A DNA stretch of 9,989 nucleotides from Kiloniellales bacterium (GCA_022360075.1 JAKSDN010001079.1:1-9989); one strand, 5' to 3'; shown: positions 1 to 6,343, counted from the first letter of the stretch. Numbers and translations are program-made. The notes: generated by a model from the letters alone, not told the origin.

Positions 1-349
1 CAGGCACGCAGGCCCGCGCCTGGCGCTCTGCAACGATAAGGTGCCGGATGTGATCACGCGCCCCATCGTCATCATCAACGGTGTCGTTCGGGACAGCGCC
101 GATGCGCATGTTTCCATAGCCGACGCGGCCTTTTCTCTTGGCGAGGGAATTCTCGAAACGATGCTGGCCGTTGACGGGCGGATCGTCAGAGAGGCAGGGC
201 ACCACGCTCGCGCCGAGCGCGGACTGCAACTCTTGGGAATCGACGGTTTCGACTGGGGCACGGTCGCGCGCAAGGTAGCGGATGTCACTGGTCACGCTCA
301 ATCAGGCTGCGCCCTTCCCTGAGAGAATGATCGCGACCGTCATCGACTG

Positions 350-368
350 GCCTAGCCCGCATTTCTCA
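350..368. repeat. Left terminal inverted repeat of the MITE-like element
   Basis: GCCTAGCCCGCATTTCTCA is the exact reverse complement of 510-528. The outer part includes the CTAG copy at 352-355. Confidence 0.85.
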
Positions 369-522
369 CTCCCACCATGGTCTGCGTCGCGCGCAGGCGC
401 CCGCTCCGCCAGGAGCGGGCCGAAAAGCGTAGCGGGGCCTACGGTTGAGGCCCGCGACGCCGCGGGCGGGCGCCTGCGCGCGACCCTTCGGGCGGCGCCG
501 TGCAGGGGTTGAGAAATGCGGG
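356..522. mobile_element. MITE-like non-coding element with CTAG target duplication
   Basis: Perfect inverted repeats GCCTAGCCCGCATTTCTCA (350-368) and its reverse complement (510-528) bound a segment with no transposase. Both ends carry CTAG (352-355 and 523-526), which I read as the target duplication, leaving a 167-bp element starting CCCGC. Deleting 356-526 (171 bp, 57 codons) rejoins the aminotransferase frame as ...DWP-RR-SGGG..., which strongly supports insertion into that gene. The interior is highly structured: an 18-bp perfect inverted repeat (387-404 with 466-483), a 9-bp stem with a 4-nt loop (399-407/412-420), and GGGCCT/AGGCCC (435-440/448-453). CTAG fits the YTAR-type target known for IS5-group elements, but the parent insertion sequence is not identified. 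Confidence 0.8.
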
Positions 523-528
523 CTAGGC
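510..528. repeat. Right terminal inverted repeat of the MITE-like element
   Basis: TGAGAAATGCGGGCTAGGC is the exact reverse complement of 350-368. Beyond these 19 bp the arms match only imperfectly inward and not outward. Confidence 0.85.
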
Positions 529-774
529 GCAGCGGGGGCGGTTGGCACGTCGAGTTCAAGTCGCTGGGCTACGCCAATGAGCGCTATGCGAGAAAACGGG
601 CGGAAGCCGCCGGCTGCGACATCGCCATAATGCTGTCTGAACAGAGCTTCGTTGCTTGCGCTCTCGGGCCTTGGGCTCTTTCCACTGACCGAGATCAAGT
701 GGATTTGGCGGGCTTCGGATGATCCACACGTGAAGGGGCAGATTGATCGGCTCCGTAACGCAATCGATACCACC

Positions 775-951
775 TCAGTTGGCTCCAGCGGGTAGGCGCG
801 CCCGAACGGCACCCAATGCCGCAACCAGCGCCCCCGACATATAGATGAGCAAACCCGCGAGTGTCGCCGGCGCATAGGCCACGCGCCCTTCGACCATCTG
901 CAATCCAAAGACGATCACCGGACCGAGCGCGGTCACCGCCGCGATCGTCAT
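775..951 (-). pseudogene. C-terminal remnant of an EamA/DMT-family transporter
   Basis: A short minus-strand frame (58 residues from the ATG at 951; open to 996, where an in-frame TAG closes it) encodes two hydrophobic segments, TIAAVTALGPVIVFGLQMVE and then a GLLIYMSGALVAALGAV-type helix. It ends in a short basic tail. A Pro in the first of the last two helices, a charged GR turn and a final Gly-rich helix are what the end of an EamA-domain drug/metabolite transporter looks like. A complete member has about ten helices in roughly 290 residues, so only about a fifth remains. It lies between the decayed aminotransferase and the end of the ACT-domain gene. This is probably a decayed fragment rather than a functional small membrane protein, although the latter cannot be excluded. 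Confidence 0.5.
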
Positions 952-1003
952 GGCCGGTAGCAGCGGTGGTCTGGAGCTTTGACTCGCATTTGCGGCCTAT
1001 CGT

Positions 1004-1450
1004 CTAGCTCGCACGATGCTTGGCTCGCGCGATGAACTGCGAGATGATCTTGTTGGCGCGGGCAACATCGCGCTCATAGATGAAAAGATGGTCGGCATGG
1101 ACCGCGCATTGCGGTCCAGCTTTGACGCCTGCGCGATTCAGTTCCAAGAGCAGCGGTTGAAGGAAGCCAACGACATCGAACGGCAGTTCGCCGTCGGTCG
1201 AGATCATCTTGAACGGGCCGACGGCCTGACGAGAGATCTCCGCCATCTCGTGCCGTTGGAAAACCGCCTCGTCGACGATGGCGGTCAGCCCGGCCTCATC
1301 GCGCAGTATGCAGCAATAGCTTTGGACATTTGCGGCCAAGAGCTCGCCGACGAGTGACAGATGCCGTAGATCCAAATCGGCCATCCAATAGCGTTCATGC
1401 CAGGTCTTCGTCGCCATCGAGGCCCACACGTTCATCGGGTCGATTGCCAT
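1004..1450 (-). CDS. ACT-domain protein in the azlCD operon
   Basis: A 148-residue cytoplasmic protein with no signal peptide or membrane segment. The second half resembles small ACT-fold proteins of the CASTOR/ACT_3 (DUF2241-like) type: a CILRDEAGLTAIVDEAVF strand-helix, then GFLQPLLLELNRAGVKAG, then ADHLFIYERDVARANKII, corresponding to the family's DHLFV...A..aL ending. ACT folds bind small ligands, usually amino acids. The ATG at 1450 was chosen because GGAGGAG lies 6 nt upstream; the frame continues upstream to 1519 but without a comparable ribosome site. The gene begins 44 bp after the azlD stop, so it is probably the third gene of that operon. I infer a ligand-sensing role linked to amino acid export, but nothing in the sequence proves the ligand. 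Confidence in the ACT assignment is moderate. Confidence 0.75.
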   Translation of the reverse strand: MAIDPMNVWASMATKTWHERYWMADLDLRHLSLVGELLAANVQSYCCILRDEAGLTAIVDEAVFQRHEMAEISRQAVGPFKMISTDGELPFDVVGFLQPLLLELNRAGVKAGPQCAVHADHLFIYERDVARANKIISQFIARAKHRAS

Positions 1451-1494
1451 GGCGTTCTCCTCCGTTGCGCTCGCTGGCGACGGACGTCCCTTCG

Positions 1495-1803
1495 TCACAT
1501 CGACAGAAGCTGCGTCCACAAGGCCGCCACCGCCATGCCGGCGACCATGGCCCAGGTGGCGTTCGCCGAGCGCAGCATCACGAGCACAGCCAGAGCAACG
1601 GCCGCGGCTTCGCGAAAACCGTTCTGCGCCAGGATCGAAGCGACAAGCGCGGCGATTACGGCGACCGATAGCCCGTCCAGAAAGCGCTCGACTCTTGCCG
1701 AAGCGTCGACATGGCTCATCAGGAACGATCCCGCCAGGCGGCTGGCCAGAGTCACGCCTGCAATGATTGCGATTGCGGTCCAGACGGTCAGATCATCGAT
1801 CAT
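1495..1803 (-). CDS. azlD: AzlD-family branched-chain amino acid transport subunit
   Basis: A 102-residue protein that is almost entirely membrane: about four hydrophobic helices, starting with TVWTAIAIIAGVTLASRLAG. The middle has a VERFLDGLSVAVIAALVAS helix pair, and the end is typical of AzlD, the small partner of AzlC. AzlCD pairs (BrnFE in Corynebacterium) export branched-chain amino acids and methionine; 4-azaleucine resistance gave the name. The ATG at 1803 gives the usual family length and overlaps the end of azlC by 11 bp, indicating translational coupling. A TTG further up (1833) is possible but adds ten residues of unlikely sequence. Substrate is inferred from the family only. Confidence 0.88.
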   Translation of the reverse strand: MIDDLTVWTAIAIIAGVTLASRLAGSFLMSHVDASARVERFLDGLSVAVIAALVASILAQNGFREAAAVALAVLVMLRSANATWAMVAGMAVAALWTQLLSM

Positions 1804-2518
1804 GGACGACCATCGCGACGAGGCCACCGACAAGCGCCGCCAAAATGACGTTCCACCCCGCCGGCATCCATGGGAGGGACATGACGGCGATGGCGGCGGA
1901 CACGAGTGCGGGCAGGATCATCACCTTGTTGCGGCACTGCCCTGCGACCACGGCCGCAAAGAAGCAGGCCATGACGACGTCGACACCGACGCGGGCGGGA
2001 TCGCCGATCAGGCTCCCGGCCGCCGCGCCGACCGCCGTTCCGATGATCCAGTTCACCCACAGGATCAATCCGCCGCCCAGCAGGATGCCGATATCGCGCT
2101 CGCCCGCTTTGAACGCCGGTTGACTGTCCGCGAAATTGGGATCGCTGAGAAGGGCAAGGACCACAATCCGCTGGCCGATCGACAGCTTGTTGATCCAGGG
2201 CGAAAGCGCCGCCCCCATGATGATGTGCCGCGCGTTCAGGGCGAGAACGACGAGCGCCAGCGATCCGAACGCGATGGGCCCGGGCCAGAAGTCCAAAGCG
2301 GCGAACTGGGCCGCGCCCGAAAAGACCAGAACGCTCATGGCGACGGCCTGGACAAGCGTCAATCCGGCCTCGATGGCCGCAGCGCCGAACGCGATGCCGA
2401 ACGGCACCACGAAAACCGCGATCGGAAAGATGCGGCGGATGCCCCGCGCGACGCCATCCATGGTCAGAACCACGCCCGCGTCATCGGGCCGGTTCGGTGT
2501 TGGGGACGTTACAACCAT
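1793..2518 (-). CDS. azlC: AzlC-family branched-chain amino acid exporter, large subunit
   Basis: A 241-residue inner-membrane protein with multiple hydrophobic helices, close to the usual AzlC length. Family marks visible: an N-terminal ARGIRRIFPIAVFVVPFGIAF helix with the FG.AFG turn; VLVFSGAAQFAAL (residues about 64-76), the FsGaaQf motif; and LNARHIIMGAALSPWI (about 93-108), the N.RH..MG...P motif. It is the main pore-forming partner for AzlD in amino acid export. The ATG at 2518 has no good Shine-Dalgarno sequence. It lies just below a perfect TTGACA (minus strand, 2549-2554) and a TAACCT hexamer (2524-2529), so a very short leader or leaderless mRNA is possible. It is the first gene of azlC-azlD-ACT and is divergent from a CGNR regulator that is the likely local controller. 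Confidence 0.92.
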   Translation of the reverse strand: MVVTSPTPNRPDDAGVVLTMDGVARGIRRIFPIAVFVVPFGIAFGAAAIEAGLTLVQAVAMSVLVFSGAAQFAALDFWPGPIAFGSLALVVLALNARHIIMGAALSPWINKLSIGQRIVVLALLSDPNFADSQPAFKAGERDIGILLGGGLILWVNWIIGTAVGAAAGSLIGDPARVGVDVVMACFFAAVVAGQCRNKVMILPALVSAAIAVMSLPWMPAGWNVILAALVGGLVAMVVHDR

Positions 2519-2579
2519 TTTACAGGTTAGTCAGATCGCGCCATTGCCTGTCAACCGTTACAGGGGTTAGAGTGGCGAT
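2519..2579. promoter_or_regulatory. Divergent control region with repeated CCTGTAA-like motifs
   Basis: This 61-bp gap separates the azlC start (minus) from the CGNR regulator start (plus). It holds TTACAGGTTAG (2520-2530) and TTACAGGGGTTAG (2558-2570), direct repeats reading CTAACC..TGTAA on the other strand. An inverted copy CCTGTCAAC (2547-2555) makes a partial palindrome with the second repeat (CCTGT...ACAGG, 2547-2564). The minus strand has TTGACA (2549-2554). The plus strand has a TTGCCT (2544-2549) and TAGAGT (2568-2573) pair 18 bp apart. The motifs overlap the predicted promoter elements, as operators do. The binder is inferred, with the adjacent CGNR protein the first candidate. Confidence 0.5.
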
Positions 2580-3119
2580 ATGACCTATCGTGACGGCCAT
2601 CCCGTCAGGCCGGTCGGCGGCCGCCTGGCACTGGACTTTCTCAACACGGCGGATTGGGCGTCCGACGGCACTGTCGTGCACGAAAAGATCGCGGAACTTG
2701 CCGACCTCGATGTCTGGCTGCGCGCGGTGGGCTTGCCGGAAGCGGCGCGGCCCGGCTCCCTTGAAGCGGTCCATCACTTCCGCCGCGATCTGCGGCGTGT
2801 GTTTCGCGCTGAGGCGGATGCGCGGCTTTCCGGCCTCCAGGCGCCGCTCCGTGCTATCGATCTTGGCGAAACGGCCTCTCTCGATGATCTGGCGCGCCAG
2901 CCGGCCCTGGGGCTCATCGCGATGTCGGCTGTGTCGATCCTCGGCGATCGGCGCGAAAGGGACCGGATCAAGACATGTCCCGGCATCGATTGCGGCTGGA
3001 TGTTCATCGATGAGACGAAGAACCGCCGGCGCAAATGGTGCCTCATGGAGACCTGTGGTAACCGCGCCAAGGCAGCCCGACATTATCAGCGTATCAGCGG
3101 AAGGGCGGGAACCGCATGA
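2580..3119 (+). CDS. CGNR zinc-finger / ABATE-domain transcriptional regulator
   Basis: A 179-residue protein of the CGNR family. The N-terminal ABATE-type domain starts with VGGRLALDFLNTADW (residues 12-26). The C-terminal zinc finger has Cys133, Cys138, Cys154 and Cys159, with the signature CGNR at 159-162 followed by the basic AKAARHYQR segment. These proteins are stress- or ligand-responsive DNA-binding regulators, and the finger is expected to contact DNA. The ATG at 2580 starts the conserved domain directly. Only weak purine-rich sequence precedes it, and a promoter-like TAGAGT ends 6 bp upstream, so the leader must be very short. Divergent placement from azlCD suggests control of the exporter operon and of itself. 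A VOC gene follows after 19 bp and is probably co-transcribed. Confidence 0.9.
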   Translation: MTYRDGHPVRPVGGRLALDFLNTADWASDGTVVHEKIAELADLDVWLRAVGLPEAARPGSLEAVHHFRRDLRRVFRAEADARLSGLQAPLRAIDLGETASLDDLARQPALGLIAMSAVSILGDRRERDRIKTCPGIDCGWMFIDETKNRRRKWCLMETCGNRAKAARHYQRISGRAGTA

Positions 3120-3138
3120 TCTTGAGAAGGCGAGCGCG

Positions 3139-3537
3139 ATGATCGGATACACCATGGTTGGGACCCAAAATCTGGACCGGTCGCTGCGTTTCTACGACCC
3201 GATTTTCAGCGCCATGGGATGGGATGAATGCTGGCGTGACGCGCAATCGGCGTCGTGGGGTAACAAAGATGACGAGGCCGCGCCGCGCTTTTTTGCGGGC
3301 TATCCGTTCGACGGGCAGCCGGCGAGCGTCGGCAACGGGGCGATGACGGCCTTTCTGGTGGCCGATCCGGCGACGATCGATCGCCTGTTCGCAATCGCCA
3401 TGGAGCGCGGCGGCTCCAGCGAAGGAGAACCCGGCCTCCGTCCGCAATATGGAAAAGGCTTCTACGGCGCCTATGTCCGCGATCCCGACGGCAACAAGCT
3501 CGCCTTTGTCTGCTATGATGCGAAACCGACCGAGTAG
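3139..3537 (+). CDS. VOC family (glyoxalase/bleomycin resistance fold) protein
   Basis: A 132-residue single-domain VOC protein. It begins IGYTMVGTQNLDRSLRFYDP, the standard first beta strand followed by the S..FY helix. It has a central FFAGYPFDGQPA..GNGAMTAFLV strand and ends FYGAYVRDPDGNKLAFVCY, the family's paired D.DGN..E-type strand. Members bind a divalent metal and act on small molecules as dioxygenases, isomerases, thiol transferases or drug-binding proteins; the last strand has Ala-Phe where Glu often ligates metal, so catalysis is uncertain. GAGAAGG (3124-3130) sits 8 nt before the ATG at 3139. It follows the CGNR gene closely and converges on the epimerase-like gene 24 bp beyond. 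Substrate is unknown. Confidence 0.88.
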   Translation: MIGYTMVGTQNLDRSLRFYDPIFSAMGWDECWRDAQSASWGNKDDEAAPRFFAGYPFDGQPASVGNGAMTAFLVADPATIDRLFAIAMERGGSSEGEPGLRPQYGKGFYGAYVRDPDGNKLAFVCYDAKPTE

Positions 3538-3561
3538 CGCGGGCAGTCTGGCTGCCATCGC

Positions 3562-4539
3562 TTAACGGTCGTCGGCGGCCCCGGTTTCGCACTCATAGGC
3601 AATGGTTTCCTCAAGGGCGCGTTGCAGCGAAACCGGGACCTCGAATCCCAGGACGTCGCGCAGCTTTTGCCCGGTCACGGCAAGCGGCACGCCAAGATCG
3701 AGCGCGGCAACGCCGTCACCGCCGGGGAACGGTGCGTCGGCCGCCTCAACCACATGGCCCCGCCAGCCCGAATGGTCTCGAAAGCGCTCAAGCCAAACGC
3801 GGTGCGGCACCGGGTGGGTGTCGGTGACATTGAAGGTTCGCCGATACGCTGCCGAATGAGCGGCCGTCGCGGCGATGGCGGCGGCGATATTGTCGACAAA
3901 GCCATAGGTGCTCGTCCAGTCAAGCCAGCGCGGGGGCAGATCAAGCTGCTCCGCTTCCGCCAGCATCGGCCCGATCGCCCAGCGGAAGCGATGTTGCCTG
4001 TCGGCCGGGCCGAACACCATCGGCAGGCGCAATACCGTCCATGGGATCGTCAGGCCGCGCGCCAGGTTTTCGATCGGGATCTTGTCGTAGTGATCGAGCC
4101 AGGCATCGGCTGCGTCCGGTGCACGCGGCGGGTCCGCGCGATAGGGGTAGAGGCGGGTTCGGAGCGGCGCGTCCTCGTCGAGCAGGGCGGCGTCAGCGCG
4201 CGCGTCCTCGATGCGATGGAGCAGGCCGTAGTTCCGATAGACGTCCAACGAACTGAGCAGGACATACTGGCCGATGGTCCCGTCGATCTGCGACAGAAGG
4301 CGCTGCGTATCGGCCGTCGTGTAGGCGACCACATCCATCAGGACATCGATGCCGTGCTCGGCGATGACCTGCCGAACCGAAGCGGCATCGCTTCTGTCTG
4401 CATGGACTCCAAGGGTCCCGCCACGTTCGCGGGTCCAGCCATGGCGCGACGCACAGACGACGGTCAGCCCACGCTCCGCCAGGGCACGGGCCGTCGCGTT
4501 GCCGATCATGCCGCCGCAGCCAAGAACGAGAACCTTCAT
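3562..4539 (-). CDS. NAD(P)-dependent epimerase/dehydratase family protein
   Basis: A 325-residue extended short-chain dehydrogenase-like protein. The N-terminus MKVLVLGCGGMIGNATARAL carries the GxxGxxG dinucleotide site (Gly7, Gly10, Gly13). SSLDVY (96-101) is the catalytic strand, and HYDKIPIEN (150-158) occupies the YxxxK position but has Lys only two residues after Tyr151, so the classical pair is not present in standard spacing. LPMVFGPADRQHRF (about 185) and FNVTDTHPV are usual late segments. Likely cytosolic; reaction and substrate are not evident, and an atypical, non-epimerase role is quite possible. The ATG at 4539 is chosen because it starts the Rossmann strand; the ribosome site is weak. 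An upstream cupin gene on the same strand is 130 bp away, so an operon is possible but not shown. Confidence 0.85.
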   Translation of the reverse strand: MKVLVLGCGGMIGNATARALAERGLTVVCASRHGWTRERGGTLGVHADRSDAASVRQVIAEHGIDVLMDVVAYTTADTQRLLSQIDGTIGQYVLLSSLDVYRNYGLLHRIEDARADAALLDEDAPLRTRLYPYRADPPRAPDAADAWLDHYDKIPIENLARGLTIPWTVLRLPMVFGPADRQHRFRWAIGPMLAEAEQLDLPPRWLDWTSTYGFVDNIAAAIAATAAHSAAYRRTFNVTDTHPVPHRVWLERFRDHSGWRGHVVEAADAPFPGGDGVAALDLGVPLAVTGQKLRDVLGFEVPVSLQRALEETIAYECETGAADDR

Positions 4540-4592
4540 GGGCGTGTCTCGATATCCCGTTTCGTCGATGTTTGCCCGGGACAATTAAGGCT

Positions 4593-4628
4593 CGACCTGC
4601 CGGCCCGTTCTGCTTCGAGCGCAGGTCG
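4593..4628 (-). other. Inverted repeat between the cupin and epimerase-like genes
   Basis: CGACCTGC (4593-4600) and GCAGGTCG (4621-4628) form a perfect 8-bp stem with a 20-nt loop; a competing CTCGA/TCGAG pair overlaps it. No T-run follows on either strand, so it is a weak terminator candidate for the cupin transcript or a regulator site for the epimerase-like gene. Confidence 0.25.
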
Positions 4629-4669
4629 CGGTAACGAAGCCGCGCTCTGGACCAGGCCTGACGCCACGG

Positions 4670-4987
4670 TCACACTGAACCCTTGCGTTCAATCACGAGG
4701 ATGCGCGCCTCTCCCACCGGGTGGGCAACATGTTCGTCTCCTTCGAAAGCGATGAACATGTCTTTTGGTTCGAGCCGGGCGACCTTCTCGTTCCCCGCTT
4801 CGCGGAAATGCATATCGACGGTTCCATCAAGGACGACGAAGACTTCCACGCCGTCGTTTCGATGCCACCTGTAGGGTTCATCGGTCCAGTGCAACCGGAC
4901 GGTAGCTCCGTCGATCTCCGCAAGATCGAGGGCACCCCAAGCTCCATCAGCTCGAAACGATTCTACATCACTTACGATCCTCGGCAT
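4670..4987 (-). CDS. Small cupin-domain protein
   Basis: A 105-residue single cupin barrel. Motif 1 appears as WHRNDGVEVFVVLDGTVDMHF (residues 41-61), with His42 and Glu48 as candidate metal ligands and the VLDG turn. Motif 2 is DMFIAFEGDEHVAHPVG (76-92), with His86 or His89 as a further ligand. Such small cupins bind metal and act as isomerases, dioxygenases or ligand-binding proteins; this one cannot be assigned further. The ATG at 4987 has GGAGG 7 nt upstream, which fixes the start even though the frame runs on to 5254 without a stop. It lies upstream of the epimerase-like gene on the same strand. Confidence 0.88.
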   Translation of the reverse strand: MPRIVSDVESFRADGAWGALDLAEIDGATVRLHWTDEPYRWHRNDGVEVFVVLDGTVDMHFREAGNEKVARLEPKDMFIAFEGDEHVAHPVGEARILVIERKGSV

Positions 4988-5250
4988 GAAGCGCCTCCAA
5001 AACGCGGTTTTCTGACAAGGGAATCTGTACCGATGGGGCGTGAACGTCTTTGGTGGACGCTTCGGTACGACAGCGTGTTCGGCGCTAAAGATCGTGAAGC
5101 TATGGCACTTGGGCAGGGCACAGCGAGATGCATCGAAGTTCGTGGGATCAGCGATTTGAATAAGCTGATCGGCAAGGGAATCGAGCACGTCTGATCCGCG
5201 GAATCCGCTCGGCGTTCCGGTCTGCGGCGCCTCCTGCCCACCGCCAAGGT

Positions 5251-5730
5251 TCATCGCCGGCTCGAAGTCCTGCGGCGATGCCTATTGTGGGCGATGGAGT
5301 GCAAGCGACGGGTCTCCAGAACAGCGCTGTCAAACCCGCTTGCTGCGATGGAGCCGCACAGATCGACCCACGCGCAACCGGCGCAGGCGGAACGGATAGT
5401 ACCGGAGGCGAACGCCGTGCGCAGGCGGCTGGCAAGATCTTCGTCCAGAACCAGATGCGCGCCGGTTCGGACGTCAAGGCCGAGCAGGTCGTCGAGATCG
5501 CGTGCCGCCGCCCGATCCCGCTCGACAACGCTGGGGCGATGACAGTGTGGATCGGGCCCATCGAGAAGCGGCGCGCAGATATCGTCAGGTCCCGCGACGA
5601 TCTCGACCGCTTCGCCCGCGCCAAGCCGCCCCGCGATCCGCGTCATATTGGCGGTGAAATCAGGGCTGTAGCCCTTGCCGACATAGGTCAGCACGCAAAG
5701 CAGATGATGCGGGCGCAGGCGCAGAGTCAT
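5251..5730 (-). CDS. DUF1284 cysteine-rich protein coupled to bioY
   Basis: A 159-residue soluble protein of the DUF1284 family, recognised by the N-terminal LRLRPHHLLCVLTYVGKGYS segment and the AGPDDICAPLLDG stretch. It has six notable cysteines: Cys12, Cys52, Cys63, Cys116, Cys119 and Cys125. The last three form CxxCx5C, suggesting iron-sulfur or other metal binding. The start ATG (5730) overlaps the bioY stop as ATGA, so translation is coupled and both proteins come from the BioR-controlled transcript. The last ~15 residues are arginine-rich and probably not conserved. No enzymatic function is established to my knowledge; the context suggests a role in biotin uptake, salvage or use. This is inference from position only. 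Confidence 0.85.
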   Translation of the reverse strand: MTLRLRPHHLLCVLTYVGKGYSPDFTANMTRIAGRLGAGEAVEIVAGPDDICAPLLDGPDPHCHRPSVVERDRAAARDLDDLLGLDVRTGAHLVLDEDLASRLRTAFASGTIRSACAGCAWVDLCGSIAASGFDSAVLETRRLHSIAHNRHRRRTSSRR

Positions 5731-6314
5731 CCGTTGGCGCGTTTCGTCTTGCGCGTCATCAGCCTGAGCGTGACCGCCCCCAGCGCGGCCTTCAGGACCG
5801 CGCCGATCAGGAACGGGACGATGCCGGCCATGACGGCCTGCTGGACGCCGATGAGCACCGCCAGCCACGCCGCACCGAGCACGAGACATAGCGCATTGCT
5901 GATCAGCATGCCGGCAAACGCGAGGAAGGGCCGGTGCCCGTTCCAGCCGCGCTCGGCTAGCCAGCCCATCGCCATGCCGGCGACTGGGAAGGCGAAGAGG
6001 TAGCCGGCAGTGGGGCCGACAAAGTGATGGGCGCCCGCCGCGCCGCCCGCCAGAACCGGCAACCCAATCGCCCCTTGGATCAGCCATGTCACGATCGTGA
6101 TGCCGCCGAGCCGCCAGCCATAGAGTGCCCCCACCAGCGCGACGGCGAAGGTCTGCATGGTCACCGGCACCGGCACCATCGGCACTTCGATGAAGGAGGA
6201 CAGCGTCAGAAAGAGGCTACCGAGGGTCACCGCGGCGAGTTTCCAGCTCAAGGGGCGGTTTTGCAGATCGATCGGGCTGAAGCCGGGTTTCAGGGTTGCC
6301 GTCGAGGCGGTCAT
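5727..6314 (-). CDS. bioY: BioY-family biotin transporter
   Basis: A 195-residue integral membrane protein with about six hydrophobic segments. Family marks are SSFIEVPMVPVPVTMQTFAV (residues about 39-58), the BioY P.VPVT.QT motif, then YGWRLGGITIVTWLIQGAIG and the GPTAGYLFAFPVAGMAMGWL segment. BioY is the biotin-binding S component of ECF transporters and in many bacteria works without dedicated BioM/BioN; no bioM or bioN gene is in this window. The ATG at 6314 is preceded by GGAAAGGA. A BioR box lies 20 bp upstream of the start, overlapping a perfect TATAAT. Biotin-dependent repression by BioR is expected. A DUF1284 gene overlaps its 3' end. Confidence 0.95.
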   Translation of the reverse strand: MTASTATLKPGFSPIDLQNRPLSWKLAAVTLGSLFLTLSSFIEVPMVPVPVTMQTFAVALVGALYGWRLGGITIVTWLIQGAIGLPVLAGGAAGAHHFVGPTAGYLFAFPVAGMAMGWLAERGWNGHRPFLAFAGMLISNALCLVLGAAWLAVLIGVQQAVMAGIVPFLIGAVLKAALGAVTLRLMTRKTKRANG

Positions 6315-6333
6315 GGGTGGGTCCTTTCCAAAA

Positions 6334-6343
6334 TTATAGATAA
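6334..6343 (-). promoter_or_regulatory. BioR box in the bioY promoter
   Basis: TTATAGATAA fits the published BioR consensus TTATMKATAA and is embedded in the 14-bp imperfect palindrome AATTATAGATAATT (6332-6345). On the minus strand it overlaps TATAAT (6332-6337), a perfect -10 hexamer, so bound BioR would block RNA polymerase. No clear -35 was seen. Confidence 0.85.

Larger units (their letters stand above)
41..640 (+). pseudogene. Class IV aminotransferase (PabC/BCAT-like), frameshifted and MITE-interrupted
   Basis: Remnant of a PLP-dependent fold-type IV enzyme such as 4-amino-4-deoxychorismate lyase or a branched-chain/D-amino-acid aminotransferase. The first part (41-322, GTG start at 41, alternative GTG at 50 with AAGG just upstream) shows the family N-terminus: an ING strand, then ISIADAAFSLGEGILETM, then a conserved GHHARAERGLQLLGI-type helix. 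The match then leaves this frame and continues one frame over from about 282. After the inserted element, the stretch beginning FKSLGYANERYARKRAEAAG (about 543-602) matches the family segment with the PLP lysine and the following helix. Homology stops near 640, so the C-terminal half of a roughly 280-residue enzyme is absent. The gene cannot make an active protein as it stands. The frame is also open from base 2 to 41, so an N-terminal extension or fusion to a gene left of the window is possible. The choice between PabC and other class IV enzymes is not resolved. Confidence 0.75.

Noticed and set aside
1..39. Short open stretch ending in TAA at 37-39, possibly the tail of a preceding gene such as pabB
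   Set aside because: Only a dozen residues are visible and they match no known C-terminus.
366..908. Minus-strand open frame across the MITE and aminotransferase remnant
   Set aside because: It runs through the inserted element and both gene fragments; the composition is Arg/Pro-rich and no family is recognisable.
1397..2530. Long plus-strand open frame opposite azlC/azlD
   Set aside because: It is antisense to two well-supported membrane genes, is rich in Arg, Asp and His with no domain, and follows from GC-rich codon positions.
3622..4755. Long plus-strand open frame opposite the epimerase-like gene
   Set aside because: The minus strand encodes a clear Rossmann protein, and the plus product has no recognisable motif.
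5278..6003. Plus-strand open frame opposite bioY and the DUF1284 gene
   Set aside because: It is the shadow of two confident minus-strand genes, with low-complexity composition.
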